Below, piece by piece: positions 25,601-35,335 of a stretch of DNA of 64,000 nucleotides. Positions within the stretch are counted from its first letter, which is position 1; every line of letters begins with the position of its first letter. Below the pieces are notes generated by a model. The model was not told the origin of the DNA and did no database searches. It worked only from the letters and a program-made list of their open reading frames with translations. The translations under genes were made by a program, and so were the position numbers. This DNA is from Punica granatum (taxonomy: Eukaryota > Streptophyta > Magnoliopsida > Myrtales > Lythraceae), in assembly GCF_007655135.1 (NCBI RefSeq), contig NC_045129.1, positions 33,481,122-33,545,121 on the forward strand, given 5' to 3'.

Positions 25601-26590
25601 TATGTAGACGACATACTTCTGATTGGGAATGACATTCCTTCCCTACAGTCTGTGAAGACTTGGTTGGGAAGGTGTTTCTCTATGAAGGACTTAGGCGAAG
25701 CTACCTACGTGCTAGGTATCAGGATCTATAGAGATAGATCCAGGAGACTGCTTGGCTTAAGTCAGAGTGCATACATAGATAAAGTGCTTCGGCGATTTAG
25801 CATGCAGGATTCTAAGAAAGGGTCGCTGCCTATGTTACATGGCATAAGCCTTTCGAAGGCTCAGTGTCCTTCTACTCGAGAGGAGAGGGACCGCATGAAT
25901 AGGATTCCATATGCGTCAACTATTGGATCCATCATGTATGCTATGTTATGCACTCGATCAGATGTCTCGTATGCTTTGAGTATGACGAGTCGATACCAAT
26001 CAGATCCAGGTGAAAGACACTGGATTGCAGTAAAGAACATCTTTAAGTACTTACGAAGGACTAAGGAGATGTTTTTGGTATATGGAAGCGAAGAAGAGCT
26101 CGTTGTAAGAGGTTACACCGATGCTAGCTTCCAGACCGATAAGGACGATAGTAGATCGCAGTCAGGGTATGTGTTTTGCCTGAATGGAGGTGCTGTGAGT
26201 TGGAAGAGTTCCAAACAGGAGACAGTAGCCGATTCTACCACAGAGGCCGAGTATATTGCTGCCTCTAACGCTGCAAAAGAGGCCGTTTGGATCAAGAAGT
26301 TCGTGACAGAACTTGTTGTGGTTCCTAGCATCGCAGACCCAGTGGATCTCTATTGTGACAACAATGGAGCCATTGCGCAAGCTAAGGAACCCAGGTCTCA
26401 CCAGCGATCCAAACATATACTCAGACGCTTCCATCTCATTCGCGAGATCATCGACAGAGGAGATGTGAAGATATGCAGAATACCAACATATGAGAATCTC
26501 GCAGATCCACTTACGAAGCCTCTTGTGCAGCGCAAGCACGAGGCTCACACTAGATCTATTGGCATTAGACAAATGCCAGATTGGCTCTAG
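22637..26590 (+). CDS. Copia gag-pol polyprotein, intact (1317 aa)
   Basis: One uninterrupted ORF; I chose the ATG at 22637 (ACCATGGCAGG context), eight codons inside the longest open frame. Domain order is Copia-type: Gag (about residues 20-220), CCHC zinc knuckle CFHCGNTGHWKRNC (from 249), protease WVLDTGCGAH (active Asp 299), GAG-pre-integrase WHCRLGH (about 432), integrase with the D,D35E triad at Asp495, Asp558 and Glu594, reverse transcriptase with YVDD at 989-992, and RNase H with TDASF (Asp1162), STTEAEY and CDNNGA. Together they make the virus-like particle, copy RNA into cDNA and insert it. No stop or frameshift is present, so the element may still be able to move. Stops and frameshifts abound in the MULE and in Harbinger A around it, which marks this as the newcomer. 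Confidence 0.96.
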   Translation: MAGSTSSTFCLRSVLDKDKLSGNNFLGWYRNLRIVLTQEKKLYVLEQPLLAPPPDDAPQAEKDAYSKHHDDAVNVGCLMLVTMDSELQKQHENMKAYDMIVHLRQLYQEQARHERFEISKALFQARLTEGSPVGLHVLKMIGYVETLGRLGFPLGQELATDLVLQSLPSSYSQFIMSYNMNDYNKPLPELLSMLRTAEHDISKGTSVLMVQGTKRKGKSKSKGKKAKGASNFDLGALKPKAKVAKNDYCFHCGNTGHWKRNCKIYLEELKKKKGSETSTSGIHVIEINVSTTSTSWVLDTGCGAHICGNMQDLKDSRSLTKGEVDLRVGNGARVATLTVGTYHLVLPTGLVLDLNDCYYVPAISRNIISVSCLDKKGFCFTIKNKCCSMYMNDVYYGSAHLSNGLYVLDLDTPIYNVETKRLKSNDSNPTYLWHCRLGHISENRISRLHKDGLLDSFDLESIETCEPCLMGKMTKAPFTGKGERASDHLALIQTDVCGPVNKLARGGYLYFITFTDDFSRFGYVYLMKHKSESFEKFKEFKNEVENQLGKSIKVLRSDRGGEYLSYEFADYLKQCGILSQLTPPGTPQWNGVAERRNRTLLDMVRSLMSHANLSDSFWGYALQTAALILNNAPSKSVERTPYEMWYGKRPKMFFLKIWGCEAYVKRLSSDKFGPKSDKCYFVGYPKETRGYYFYNPIEGKVFVARTAVFLEKEFLSKGTSGRKLELGEVLPQNDIDQSTGDVAEQVPQVVVAQSSAQVTQEPRRSGRIRHEPERYGFLVTQDNDVLLIDNDEPTTYAEAVIGSDSEKWLVAMRSEMESMYTNQVWTLVDPPEGAKPIGCKWVFKKKIDMDGNVITFKGRLVAKGFRQVHGVDYDETFSPVAMLKSIRILLAIAAYYDYEIWQMDVKTAFLNGNLLEDVFMTQPEGFVDPHCAGKVCKLQRSIYGLKQASRSWNLRFDDAIKEFGFIKNEDEPCVYKKVSGSVVIFLVLYVDDILLIGNDIPSLQSVKTWLGRCFSMKDLGEATYVLGIRIYRDRSRRLLGLSQSAYIDKVLRRFSMQDSKKGSLPMLHGISLSKAQCPSTREERDRMNRIPYASTIGSIMYAMLCTRSDVSYALSMTSRYQSDPGERHWIAVKNIFKYLRRTKEMFLVYGSEEELVVRGYTDASFQTDKDDSRSQSGYVFCLNGGAVSWKSSKQETVADSTTEAEYIAASNAAKEAVWIKKFVTELVVVPSIADPVDLYCDNNGAIAQAKEPRSHQRSKHILRRFHLIREIIDRGDVKICRIPTYENLADPLTKPLVQRKHEAHTRSIGIRQMPDWL

Positions 26591-26593
26591 TGC

Positions 26594-26604
26594 AAGTGGG
26601 AGAT
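26594..26604 (+). other. polypurine tract
   Basis: AAGTGGGAGAT directly before the 3' LTR, the usual plant Copia plus-strand primer sequence and position. Confidence 0.85.
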
Positions 26605-28297
26605 TGTTGGGAATTGGTGTATGCCCTAGAGACAATCTATCATCAGTTCTGTAATATGATATCTATTTCAGTATAATACGAGGCATATCTGTTATTGTGT
26701 AGATTGCGCTAAATATGATTTTACACAATAATGTCCTTGGAATAGTAGGTTCAATAGGCATCAAGTGTGACTTGATTGTGAGATCCTATAATTAATGAAC
26801 ATTATTCCTAAATGTCCATAGTCAAAGTATTATCGTTAATTAGGACAACGATAATATGGTTAGACTAGTGTGAGTGTTGATTGATGACCAAGTCTCATAG
26901 GTCATGGATATGGAGATATCAAATCACACCACATGTATACATTAAGAGTAATGTGTATTGAACTGACCCACCATGAGATTGCTACATGGTTTGTTACGTG
27001 ATTGTCATTAGCATATCTCAAAGTGACTATAGTGTAATGGTCCTTTGACTTGAGGTCACCATAGATTCCTACATGTAATGTCATATACTTTGATACTGTC
27101 AAACGCCACTGTAACAGGATGGTTATAAAGACAGTTATTGGGTATACCACAGAGCATGGAGAGGAATGTGAGTGATCAAAATAGAATTTGTCCGTCCTAC
27201 GAAACGGGAGCGATATCTCACGGCCACTTGGTGGTTAAGTCTAAAAGTGTATGCATACCCAAATGAGTCGATATAGCGATATCGAGCTCATTTGTTCTGA
27301 TAGACTTACCCAGTAAACCAAGAAAGAGAGATATTGAGCCATACAAGGATGTCATCGACCATGCCTTGGGCTCAATAGAGATATAGAGGACAATGGATTA
27401 TATTACACGGTAATATAGGTCACAAGGTTCGTCGAGAAATTGACTTTTCGATTACTTGAGTAACAGTGATGCATTGCTAGATGCCGCTCACTGTTTGTAA
27501 TATTAAAATAGAGATTTCGATATTACTATCAACGTAATTGGGAACCTACAGGGTCACACACTACGACTAAATTGACGAGATATTTTGAAACAATAAAATC
27601 GTCTAATAGAGATTAGATGATTTATGGTGCGACTAATTAATCGGATATTTAATGAGATTAAATTTGTCGATTAATTAGACTCGATTTATTAGATTAAATG
27701 GACCAAATTGATGCACGATTAATACGGTGACACATGGGCCATACATATGTCTACATTTATACATACACATGGGCTAATTAAATGATGCCATTTACCTAGA
27801 CACATGTCATGTAGGGAGCCCATGTAATTCTAATCCCACATCGGTGGGATTTGAATTTTCTTCCCTTCCTGTTTGTTATATAAAGGGTACAGAGCATACA
27901 AATATTATATAGATGAGATATATATGTATGCATGTGTTTGTGTACGTTTACATACACAAATATATAAGATATACATGTATGTATATAAATGGGCATAATT
28001 GAGTTGAATTGTTCAACTCATTAGGTCCAATTAAGTCTAATAAATTTCGAGAGTCGCACCAGTGTTTCTTTCGAGTGTTGGTCACTAGCACCGCCGATCT
28101 CGAAGACTCGTCGACAAAATCGGTGTGGACACCGGTAGAGGCGTCACGCGTGGAACGCTCGGTCGACAACTTTAAATATTCCAGGTACGCTTTTATTTAC
28201 TCTTATTCTTCTAGTAGGTCTTGGAATTAGTTTCACGGGTATGAAATTTTGAATTTCTGTTCCTTTTTCGTTTCCGTTGCGCCCCGTGAAACTAGCA
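26605..28297 (+). repeat. 3' LTR of the Copia element
   Basis: 1693 bp, same length as the 5' LTR and differing at about four positions. It is followed directly by the right TGTGT target duplication (28298-28302). Confidence 0.95.
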
Positions 28298-29002
28298 TGT
28301 GTTAGGAGTTTGTACTCCAGATATGCAATTCGCATATGTCCTTCCTGGATAGGAGGGTTCTGCAACTGATGAGAGGGTATTACGGGATGCTATTTCTAGG
28401 GAACATGGACTTAGGGTGCCAACTGGTGAGTATAATAATTTTTTGACATTCTTAATATTAAAAATGAAAAGCTTAATAACATACAAAGTAATCTAGGTTT
28501 TTTTTGCCCTCTTTTTGAATATAGGTTGTTATTATCTCGTTGATGCTGGTTATACAAACTGTGAGGGCTTTTTGGCACCCTTTAGAGGTCAAAGGTATCA
28601 CCTCAATGAATGGCGTCAAGGACATCAACCGAGAAATGATGAGGAGCTTTTCAATTTGAGACATGCCTCTGCTCGTAATGTAATTGAAATATGTTTCGGC
28701 TTGCTGAGATGTTTAATGAGTGGAACTCATCTACTACTTAGATAGATGTTATGATTGGGAATTGTAATGTAAACTTTGAGTTGTTTTTTCATCCACTACT
28801 TAGATAGATTTGCTTGGGATTGTAAGTTGTATTGTCATTGCTTTCTGAAGACAATGTTATGAATCTATTTCAATGCACTTTGGGTTTGATTTTCTGAAAG
28901 TCTTATGTTCCATATTATATGTACATATGTATCCTTTTTTCATATATTCGGTTAAATACAAGTTCTTATTGCCATTTCATGTATGTGTTATTGGTATAGA
29001 AA

Positions 29003-30028
29003 ATGGAAGGTAGTTTTGCTTCTGTTACTTCCCAGGTGAGCAAGAGTGGCAAAAAGAAATGGACATTAGCTGAGGATGCAGTCCTCGTCTCTTGCATGAT
29101 TGACCTACGGAATATGGGCATCCACAATGCCGACACAGGGTTTAAGTCTGGCTACTTGCCAGAACTTGAGAAAATGCTATTGGAAAAGCTCTCGAATTGT
29201 GGTATCAAGGCGAGACCTCACATTGAATCTCGATTGAAGACACTGAAGAGGGAATGGGCTATCGTGTATGATATGATGCTTAATACAAGTGGCTTTGGAT
29301 GGGACTCAACACGGAAGATGGTCACGGCGAAAGACGATGTCTGGGAGACTTATGTAGCGGTAATAAAGACATCATCTATTTATTTCAATACTCTATCGTT
29401 ATGTTTATATATAATGTCACTAACACTCTATTCTTTCTGTTTTTAGACTCACAAAGAAGCTGCTCCATTTAGACTAAGAAGTTTTCCCCATTTCGAAGAA
29501 TTATCTATGATATATGCAAAGGATCGAGCTACTGGAAAAGATGCTCAAGCTGTTGAAGCTATTTTGCAAGAGCTCGAGATTGAAGATTTAACTGGAGTAG
29601 CCGAAGAAGCGGATGTGAATCATTCAAACCCAAATGAATCTGCCAATGGCAATGCCAATACCCCTACATCGGGAGATGTTTCGCGTGCTCATCAAACACC
29701 TACAGATGCAACGACAAGTGCTTCTTCGGGAAAAAAAAGGAAAAAGGGTGAATCTGACTTCTCCACAATTTCTCAGAGCTTGAATACAATGGCAACTAAA
29801 ATGAAAGAAGCTTGCATGATGATCTCAAAGAGTGTTCACTCGGACATTTATCAAGAGAAGTTTCTTAAACTTCCGAGAGCTCTTCGTAATGTTGATGGTC
29901 TGACTTCAACACAAGTTCGCATGGCTATTCAAAAGTTCGGTAACCATTCGAATTATATTCTACTTTTCTTTGGTACCGAGCCAGAATATCGCTTGGAAAT
30001 GGTGCAGGATTTCCTTACGAATCGCTGA
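29003..30028 (+). CDS. PIF/Harbinger A Myb/SANT-like ORF1 protein
   Basis: Two exons, 29003..29359 and 29447..30028, joined in frame, giving 312 residues. The N-terminal half is a Myb/SANT-like trihelix domain: KKKWTLAEDAVLVSCMIDL, GYLPELEKML, IESRLKTLKREWAIVYDM, SGFGWDSTRKMVTAKDDVWETYV. Then come HKEAAPFRLRSFPHFEELSMIY, a low-complexity Asn/Thr/Ser linker with a basic GKKRKKGE nuclear-signal-like patch, and a C-terminal helical segment. In PIF/Harbinger elements this second protein binds the element ends and helps the transposase enter the nucleus and act. The ORF is open although the partner transposase of element A is broken. It lies downstream of the transposase, on the same strand. Confidence 0.85.
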
Positions 30029-30617
30029 AGCAAGACAACAAGGTAAACTTGTTCGTGGAGTTTTTTGGGAAATTGCTACATTGTTCGTGGAGTTTTTTGG
30101 GAAATTAGTGTTAGAGTAAAAATGAAATTGTAGCTATATCGTGTTTGGATAAGAGGTTGATATGTAACTATATTGGGATGAACATTGCACTGTATCTGTT
30201 TGGATAAGTGAGTACTCAATCGTAAGATATTAATAATTTTGCATCGCTCGAATCACTTCACCGTGCAACCAAAGCCAGAACCAAGGGACAACTGCTGCTG
30301 TAGAGAACAAGAACAAGAACAATATAAATTAAAATACACCATTCCCATTCCCAATCTAACATCGACCCGAGTTCATCATCCACTGGCTGGGCCCTTGAGT
30401 TCAGTTGAAATATGAATTTGAAGTGGCACTGGGGGATTAGAAGGCAGTTCACTGATGCCTCTGCTATGCTAGTATATGTTCATTCAACTCCTGATATGAT
30501 TAGCTCCTTCAGTTCTCACCTATATATCATCATCATCATCATATATCAATTGGTTCGTGTTTAGCATCTCACTCGAAATTGAAACTCAGCCGATGAAAAG
30601 CTTGAAATGAAAAATAA
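30029..30617. other. Harbinger A sequence up to the Harbinger B insertion
   Basis: Non-coding. A short direct repeat (GTTCGTGGAGTTTTTTGGGAAATT, two copies 36 bp apart near 30050-30105; written in full here it would exceed the field limit, so only its place matters) lies after the Myb ORF. The final TAA (30615-30617) is the left target duplication of element B. Confidence 0.5.
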
Positions 30618-31289
30618 GGCTCAGTTTGGCAACCGAAAAATTTTTAACTTAATTCGCAAACGGACAAAAAAAGGCTGGTCAAACGGTAATATTGAGGGCC
30701 CCACTCCTGACTTCGTCTTCAATCGCTCTGTGTTGCCCTAATTTTTGAGATTTCACAGAAAGAACGGACAGCAACTCCATCGCTCTGTGTTCTTGCAGCT
30801 GTTAACTTCGACGCTGTTGAATCTGCCCCGATTTCAACTCCATTTTAGGGGCGCCGCATCACAGAGGACTTCGACATCGGCAACGAAGCTCCTAATCGAC
30901 GTTGGTGAGTGGTAATCGGTCCAGATTTCACTGAAATCGGCCGCACGAATAAGGTAATCGGTACAGAATTCACTGAAATCGGCCACAAGAAGCAGTAGTC
31001 AATTTCACGGCTAACTTACATCCCATCTGAATTTTTTTCCCTTGCTTGATATCGCAGAAAAAGCAATCATAAGGACCTGCAAGAACAGGGCAAAGGCCCC
31101 CCTTGTCAGGAATACGATTCCCCGCACTGAGCAACTTCTGCTACAGAAGGACAAAGATTCCCTCCTTTGGTCTTTTTCGAGGGTCCTTCCACTTCATTGT
31201 TCACCAGCACGCGAGGCTTTAAAAGACCCGCGTCTCCTCTGCTTCGGTAAGCAATCTGAATTTCAGGTAATTTCTCCCATCCTCTCTCC

Positions 31290-32040
31290 AGTTGCAGATG
31301 TCTGATGCTGTGTAATTTTATGGCTTGTCTTGCTTATTTGGTCACTGAGAGGTAATCTGTTGTATTTGTTTCGATGAAACCCCGTTTAAATCTGATGTTC
31401 TGTTGTTCAAATATTCACGAATGTGAATCTGCTATTCTTACCCTACATTATGTCTGATGATGTGTACTTTTATGGCTTCTTTTGCTTCTTAGGTCACCCA
31501 AAAAAGCAATCTGTTGTTATTGATTCGCTGAAACCTCGTGTGATGCTGCAATGTTGTTCAAATTTCACGAATGTGAAGCTGCTGTTCTTACCCTACATTA
31601 TGTCTGATACTGTGTATTTTTATGGCTTGTCTTGCTTCTTTGGTCATTGAGAGGCAATCTGATGTAATTGTTTCGCTGAAACCCCGTTTAAAAGTTGTTC
31701 TGTTGTTCAAATATTCACGAATGTGAATCTGCTATTCTTACCCTACATTATGTCTTATGATGTGTACTTTTATGGCTTATTTTGCTTCTTAGGTCACCCA
31801 AAAAAGCAATATGTTGTTATTGATTCGCTGAAACCTCGTGTGATGCTGCAATGTTGTTCAAATTTCACGAATGTGAAGCTGCTGTTCTTACCCTACATTA
31901 TGTCTGGTACTGTGTAATTTTATGGCTTCTCTTGCTTGTTTGGTCACTGAGATGCAATCTGTTGTTATTGTTTCGCTGAAACCCCGTGTTAATGTTGTTC
32001 TGTTGTTCACATTTCACGAATGTGAAGCTGCTGTTCTTCT
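31290..32040 (+). repeat. tandem array of a 150-bp unit (about 5 copies) in Harbinger B
   Basis: The marker phrase TTCACGAATGTGAA recurs at 31414, 31564, 31714, 31864 and 32013, periods of 150, 150, 150 and 149 bp. Neighbouring units alternate between two types (AATCTGCTATTC versus AAGCTGCTGTTC after the marker), so the array grew as 300-bp dimers. A partial copy lies before 31400. The repeats sit upstream of ORF1 and are not protein-coding, although two chance frames cross them. Confidence 0.85.
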
Positions 32041-32315
32041 TTCAGTTTGTTGAGTAATATGCTTATCGCCTTGTCTCGATTACTGTAATTGTGTCTAGCT
32101 CCTAGGCGATACATCATTTCTCCTTGCTGTTAGTCTCTGAAGCTGCGATTAGTTGCATTGTTTTGGATAATATATAAGCAGGCAAGGGTTCATTTGCCAC
32201 AGGAAATGAACCTGTTCTGTGAGTAATTAATTTTTTTTCCTATTAACTGATAGACGAATTATCATGATTTGCTGCAATTTGTTTTTGTGCTGTTAATTTT
32301 ATTTTTTTTCCTATT

Positions 32316-33436
32316 ATGTGTGGAAGTTGTGGTCCAAAAACTGCATCGATAATGGCTCCAAAGGGTGAGCATGTACTGGAATGGAGTGATGAGATGGAGT
32401 TGGCATTCATACATATCATGCTTGAAGTCTTCAAAGTGACCCAAACGACTTCCTGGAAGAGATCTCATTGGGAAGAGATGACTAAGGAAATAGAGAAGCA
32501 ATTTCCTGAAGCGCAACTTTGTTGGACGAAGGTAAGGGACAAGTGTGCTAGATTGAAAGGGACATACAGGCAGTTCACTGAGCTAAGGAACCACACTGGA
32601 GTGGGATGGGATGCAGACACGAACACCATCAAGGCCAGTCCCGATGTCTGGGATATGTTTAGCAAGGTACACGCTTCAGATATGTTACTGTCTTCTGTGC
32701 TTGAAGCTGAGTTCATAATATGAGTTATGCAATGCTAACAATTCCTTTTATTTAAAATGCCTACTGGTTGTTCAATTTTCTAGATATTGGCATGTCCTTC
32801 ACGGGATGTCGTTGGCTTTCTATAGTTCCTCACTATTTACTGTTACTGTTCTCGTAACATATACCGTATCTCAATGTGCAGAAGAACAGGGCATTCAAGG
32901 CATTCCGGACCAAAGGCTGCAAGCACTACAGCCTATTGAATGAGCTTTTCAGTTCTTCAACTGCTACCGGTGCTCTTCGCATCTCCTCCACCAATCCACC
33001 GACAACTTCATCTGAGGAACGACGGATGCATGCGGCATTCATATCAGCGTCGAGGGGAAAGCAGAAACAGGCTGTCAACATCGTGGAGTGCTCCGACGAG
33101 AGTGACGACCCTGTCAATGTTGAAGATCCAATAATATCAGAGTCTCGACGTCGAGTGTCTAAAAGAGCTTCATCGGAAAAGTCCATAATGCATGAGTGCA
33201 TGGAATTGTTTAGGGATAGCTTCAACAAGAATGGTCTCGAAACCCCATCGGCATCAAAGCGAAGCAAGTCTGTATCAAGCCCTGATAAGCCAGAGAAGGA
33301 TAGTGTCAACGAAGCCATGTTAGAGTTGAAAAAATTGAAGGAGAAGGTCCCGCGTCGCTTTTATGTGAAAGCCACCATGGCGCTGGCAGATAAGGAAATA
33401 AGGAAGGTTTTCATGTTCTTAGACGAGGACGAGTGA
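32316..33436 (+). CDS. PIF/Harbinger B Myb/SANT-like ORF1 protein
   Basis: Two exons, 32316..32666 and 32882..33436, in frame, 301 residues. The N-terminal Myb/SANT-like domain reads VLEWSDEMELAFIHIMLEV, SHWEEMTKEIEKQFPEAQL, KVRDKCARLKGTYRQFTEL, GVGWDADTNTIKASPDVWDMF. The second exon has a Ser/acidic linker (CSDESDD), a basic RRRVSKRASSEK patch, and a helical C-terminus with ADKEIRKVFMFLDEDE. It is the DNA-binding helper of the transposase encoded next to it. A second ATG at 32352 (MAPKGEHV) could be the true start. It belongs to the same class as the element A protein but is clearly diverged. Confidence 0.85.
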
Positions 33437-33712
33437 ATTGAATGGCTGCAGAACCTTGCTGACTCCTGAATCGACGAGCAGAGTAAATTGGTTTACGTTT
33501 AGTTGAACATGTTCCGCTAATTGCTTTTACTTTACTTTGTTATGACATTTATTATCCTGACATGTTTGTTTCGGGTGTTTGGAATAATTTCATTTGAATA
33601 TTTTTAATGCGTGCTTTGTCTGTCTTGTGTGGTATGAAATGTGGTTTTTAAATGTTAACGTACAGTGTGCTATTCTTACAACAGTTATAGGCGTACAGTG
33701 GCAATTCTCAAT

Positions 33713-35091
33713 ATGCCAAGGAATAGCAATTCTGCACGGTATGACGGGAACTCTGACGATGACGAGATCGTTGTTAGACAGCGGTGGTTCTTCTTATTGA
33801 TGGTACAACTAATGGAGGCCGAACGAGTGGTTCAAAGGAACATCCCATGCAGAACTTCGGCACTTCAGGGAAGACAATACACAATTGAAGTTTTGGGGAA
33901 TGACGTTAGATGCTTCGAGTCGTTTAGAATGGAACCGTATGTGTTTAGAAATCTTTGCGACACACTTCGGCTGCGCTGTGGTATCACTGACAGTAGGAAT
34001 GGTATCACCGTGGAAGAGATGGTAGGAATGTTCTTATTGGTTATTTCACATAGTTCACGCTATGCAATTGTGGCGAAAAGGTATCAACATTCAAAAGAAA
34101 CGGTGTCACGAGCAGTCATAAAAATTCTCCGAGGTATACTAGCCTTATCACCCGAGTATATTCGACCGAGGAACGTAGCTGTACAGCCGGAAATTGAAAG
34201 GGAACCACGTTGGCGTTTCTTTAGGGTATTTTCCTAATAATGCCAAGCTATGAATAATTTATATCGTAAAATTATGTAAGTTACATAATAATTTTGTATT
34301 TTCACGCAGGATTGCATCGGAGCAATTGATGGAACACATGTGGCTGCATGTATCCCCAGAGAGAATAGAGTACCATATCTCGATAGAAATGCTGAGATAA
34401 CACAAAATATATTGGCCGCTTGTTCCCACGACATGATGTTCACATATGTCATGACAGGTTGGGAGGGTTCGGCACATGATTCAAGAATATTTTTCGAAGC
34501 TGCTACATTGGAGCAATTTCCAGCGCCACGTGGTGGTAAGTATTTACTGGTCACTTTTCTCTTTTCGATAAAATTTCAACCATAACATGTTTAACTGAAC
34601 AATTTTCCTTTTTTTTCTTCCCAGACCAATATTATGTCGTCGATGCAGGGTTTTCAAACATTCCTGGATATTTGGCTCCATACAAGGGGGAACGATATCA
34701 CCGAAGTGATTTCCGACGGCGCAATCCACCGACAACAGAGAAGGAGCTTTTTAATCAGCGTCACGCATCAGTGCGCAACGTCATCGAACGTTGCTTTGGT
34801 ATTTTGAAGAGCAGATTTGCCATACTAAGATTAATGCCAAACTTCATACCGTTAAGACAAGGGCAACTTGCCCTTGCGTGTTTTGTTTTGCATAATTTTA
34901 TACGACGCAATAATTATCACGACAGATTATTTGCAGAATACGGCGATGCGTGGACAGAATACGATGAATTTCGAAGTCCATCGCCAGAAGAAGGAATTAG
35001 AACTCAAGTGGATATGAGTAGTGACGAAATGAATGTTGTGCGAGACCGTATCGCTAATCGCTTATGGCGCGAAGAAAGAGGAGGGCGATGA
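33713..35091 (+). CDS. PIF/Harbinger B DDE transposase, intact (401 aa)
   Basis: Three exons, 33713..34225, 34310..34535 and 34625..35091, all joins in frame and GT-AG. The catalytic triad is visible: Asp in CIGAIDGTHVAA, Asp in GWEGSAHDSRIF, and Glu in VRNVIERCFGILKSRF. Other family blocks are the HTH-like EEMVGMFLLVISH with RYQHSKETVSRA, VVDAGFSNIPGYLAPYKGERYH, and FVLHNFIRR near the end. The protein cuts element ends and inserts at TWA targets. An in-frame ATG lies further upstream (33665), but MPRNSNSARYDG is the more likely start. No stop or frameshift was seen, unlike the element A transposase. Confidence 0.9.
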
Positions 35092-35335
35092 TAGACCCGC
35101 TCTTTTATTTGTATTTGAATGTAGCGAGCGAATTGATGAACTGTTTTGCTATTGAAAGTGTCAAATTTTTATTAAATGGTGTCTTGAAGGTAAATTGATG
35201 TTGGAAGGAAAATTGAAATTGGAAGCAAAAGGCAACATGGGGCCCACCATGAGTTGCAAAACACACAAAAATTTGTCTTCTAATGTAAATGAGTTGAGTT
35301 GAGTTTTTTTAACTCATTTGCCAAACACAACCTAA

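Larger units (their letters stand above)
20243..28297 (+). mobile_element. full-length Ty1/Copia retrotransposon, BARE/Angela-like
   Basis: Two 1693-bp LTRs starting TGTTGGGAATTGG and ending GTGAAACTAGCA, a tRNA-iMet-type primer binding site, one open gag-pol ORF, a polypurine tract, and a perfect 5-bp duplication TGTGT (20238-20242 and 28298-28302). By hand comparison the LTRs differ at only 4 positions (C/T near 20495, G/A near 20599, A/T near 20795, G/A near 21406), so the insertion is recent. The LTR start followed by TATGCCCTAGAGACAAT resembles cereal BARE/Angela LTRs, and the 1.7-kb LTR length fits that lineage. It sits inside the transposase exon of Harbinger A. Confidence 0.96.
19542..28740 (+). 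pseudogene. PIF/Harbinger A DDE transposase, interrupted by Copia
   Basis: Coding pieces: 19542-20064 (with a frame change near 19630), 20140-20242, then after the Copia element 28303-28425 and 28525-28740. Seen are the HTH-like region (FFKLCHMLQEIGGLKNTRN, then FLYVLAHHFKNRVIKHQFSRSGE in two halves), the first catalytic motif [12 protein letters not shown], then past the insertion GVCTPDMQFAYVLPG and EGSATDERVL (second Asp), DAGYTNCEGFLAPF and RNVIEICFGLL (the Glu). Defects besides the 8-kb insertion: a TAG in place of the Trp before EGSATD (28351-28353), and loss of the segment after FGLL, so the C-terminal end is missing. It once encoded the nuclease that excises and inserts the element. 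Confidence 0.85.
30618..35332. mobile_element. PIF/Harbinger element B, 4.7 kb, structurally complete
   Basis: The termini are GGCTCAGTTTGGCAA on the left and, read inverted, GGTTGTGTTTGGCAA on the right. They are flanked by TAA on both sides (30615-30617 and 35333-35335). The element carries a 5' tandem-repeat region, an ORF1 Myb/SANT-like gene and a DDE transposase gene, both open through every exon. It is nested inside element A, so it arrived later. TSD, termini and two intact genes make it a candidate autonomous element. Confidence 0.9.

Noticed and set aside
31290..32040. CRISPR-like array
   Set aside because: Units are 150 bp and nearly contiguous with no unique spacers, in a plant transposon: an ordinary tandem repeat.
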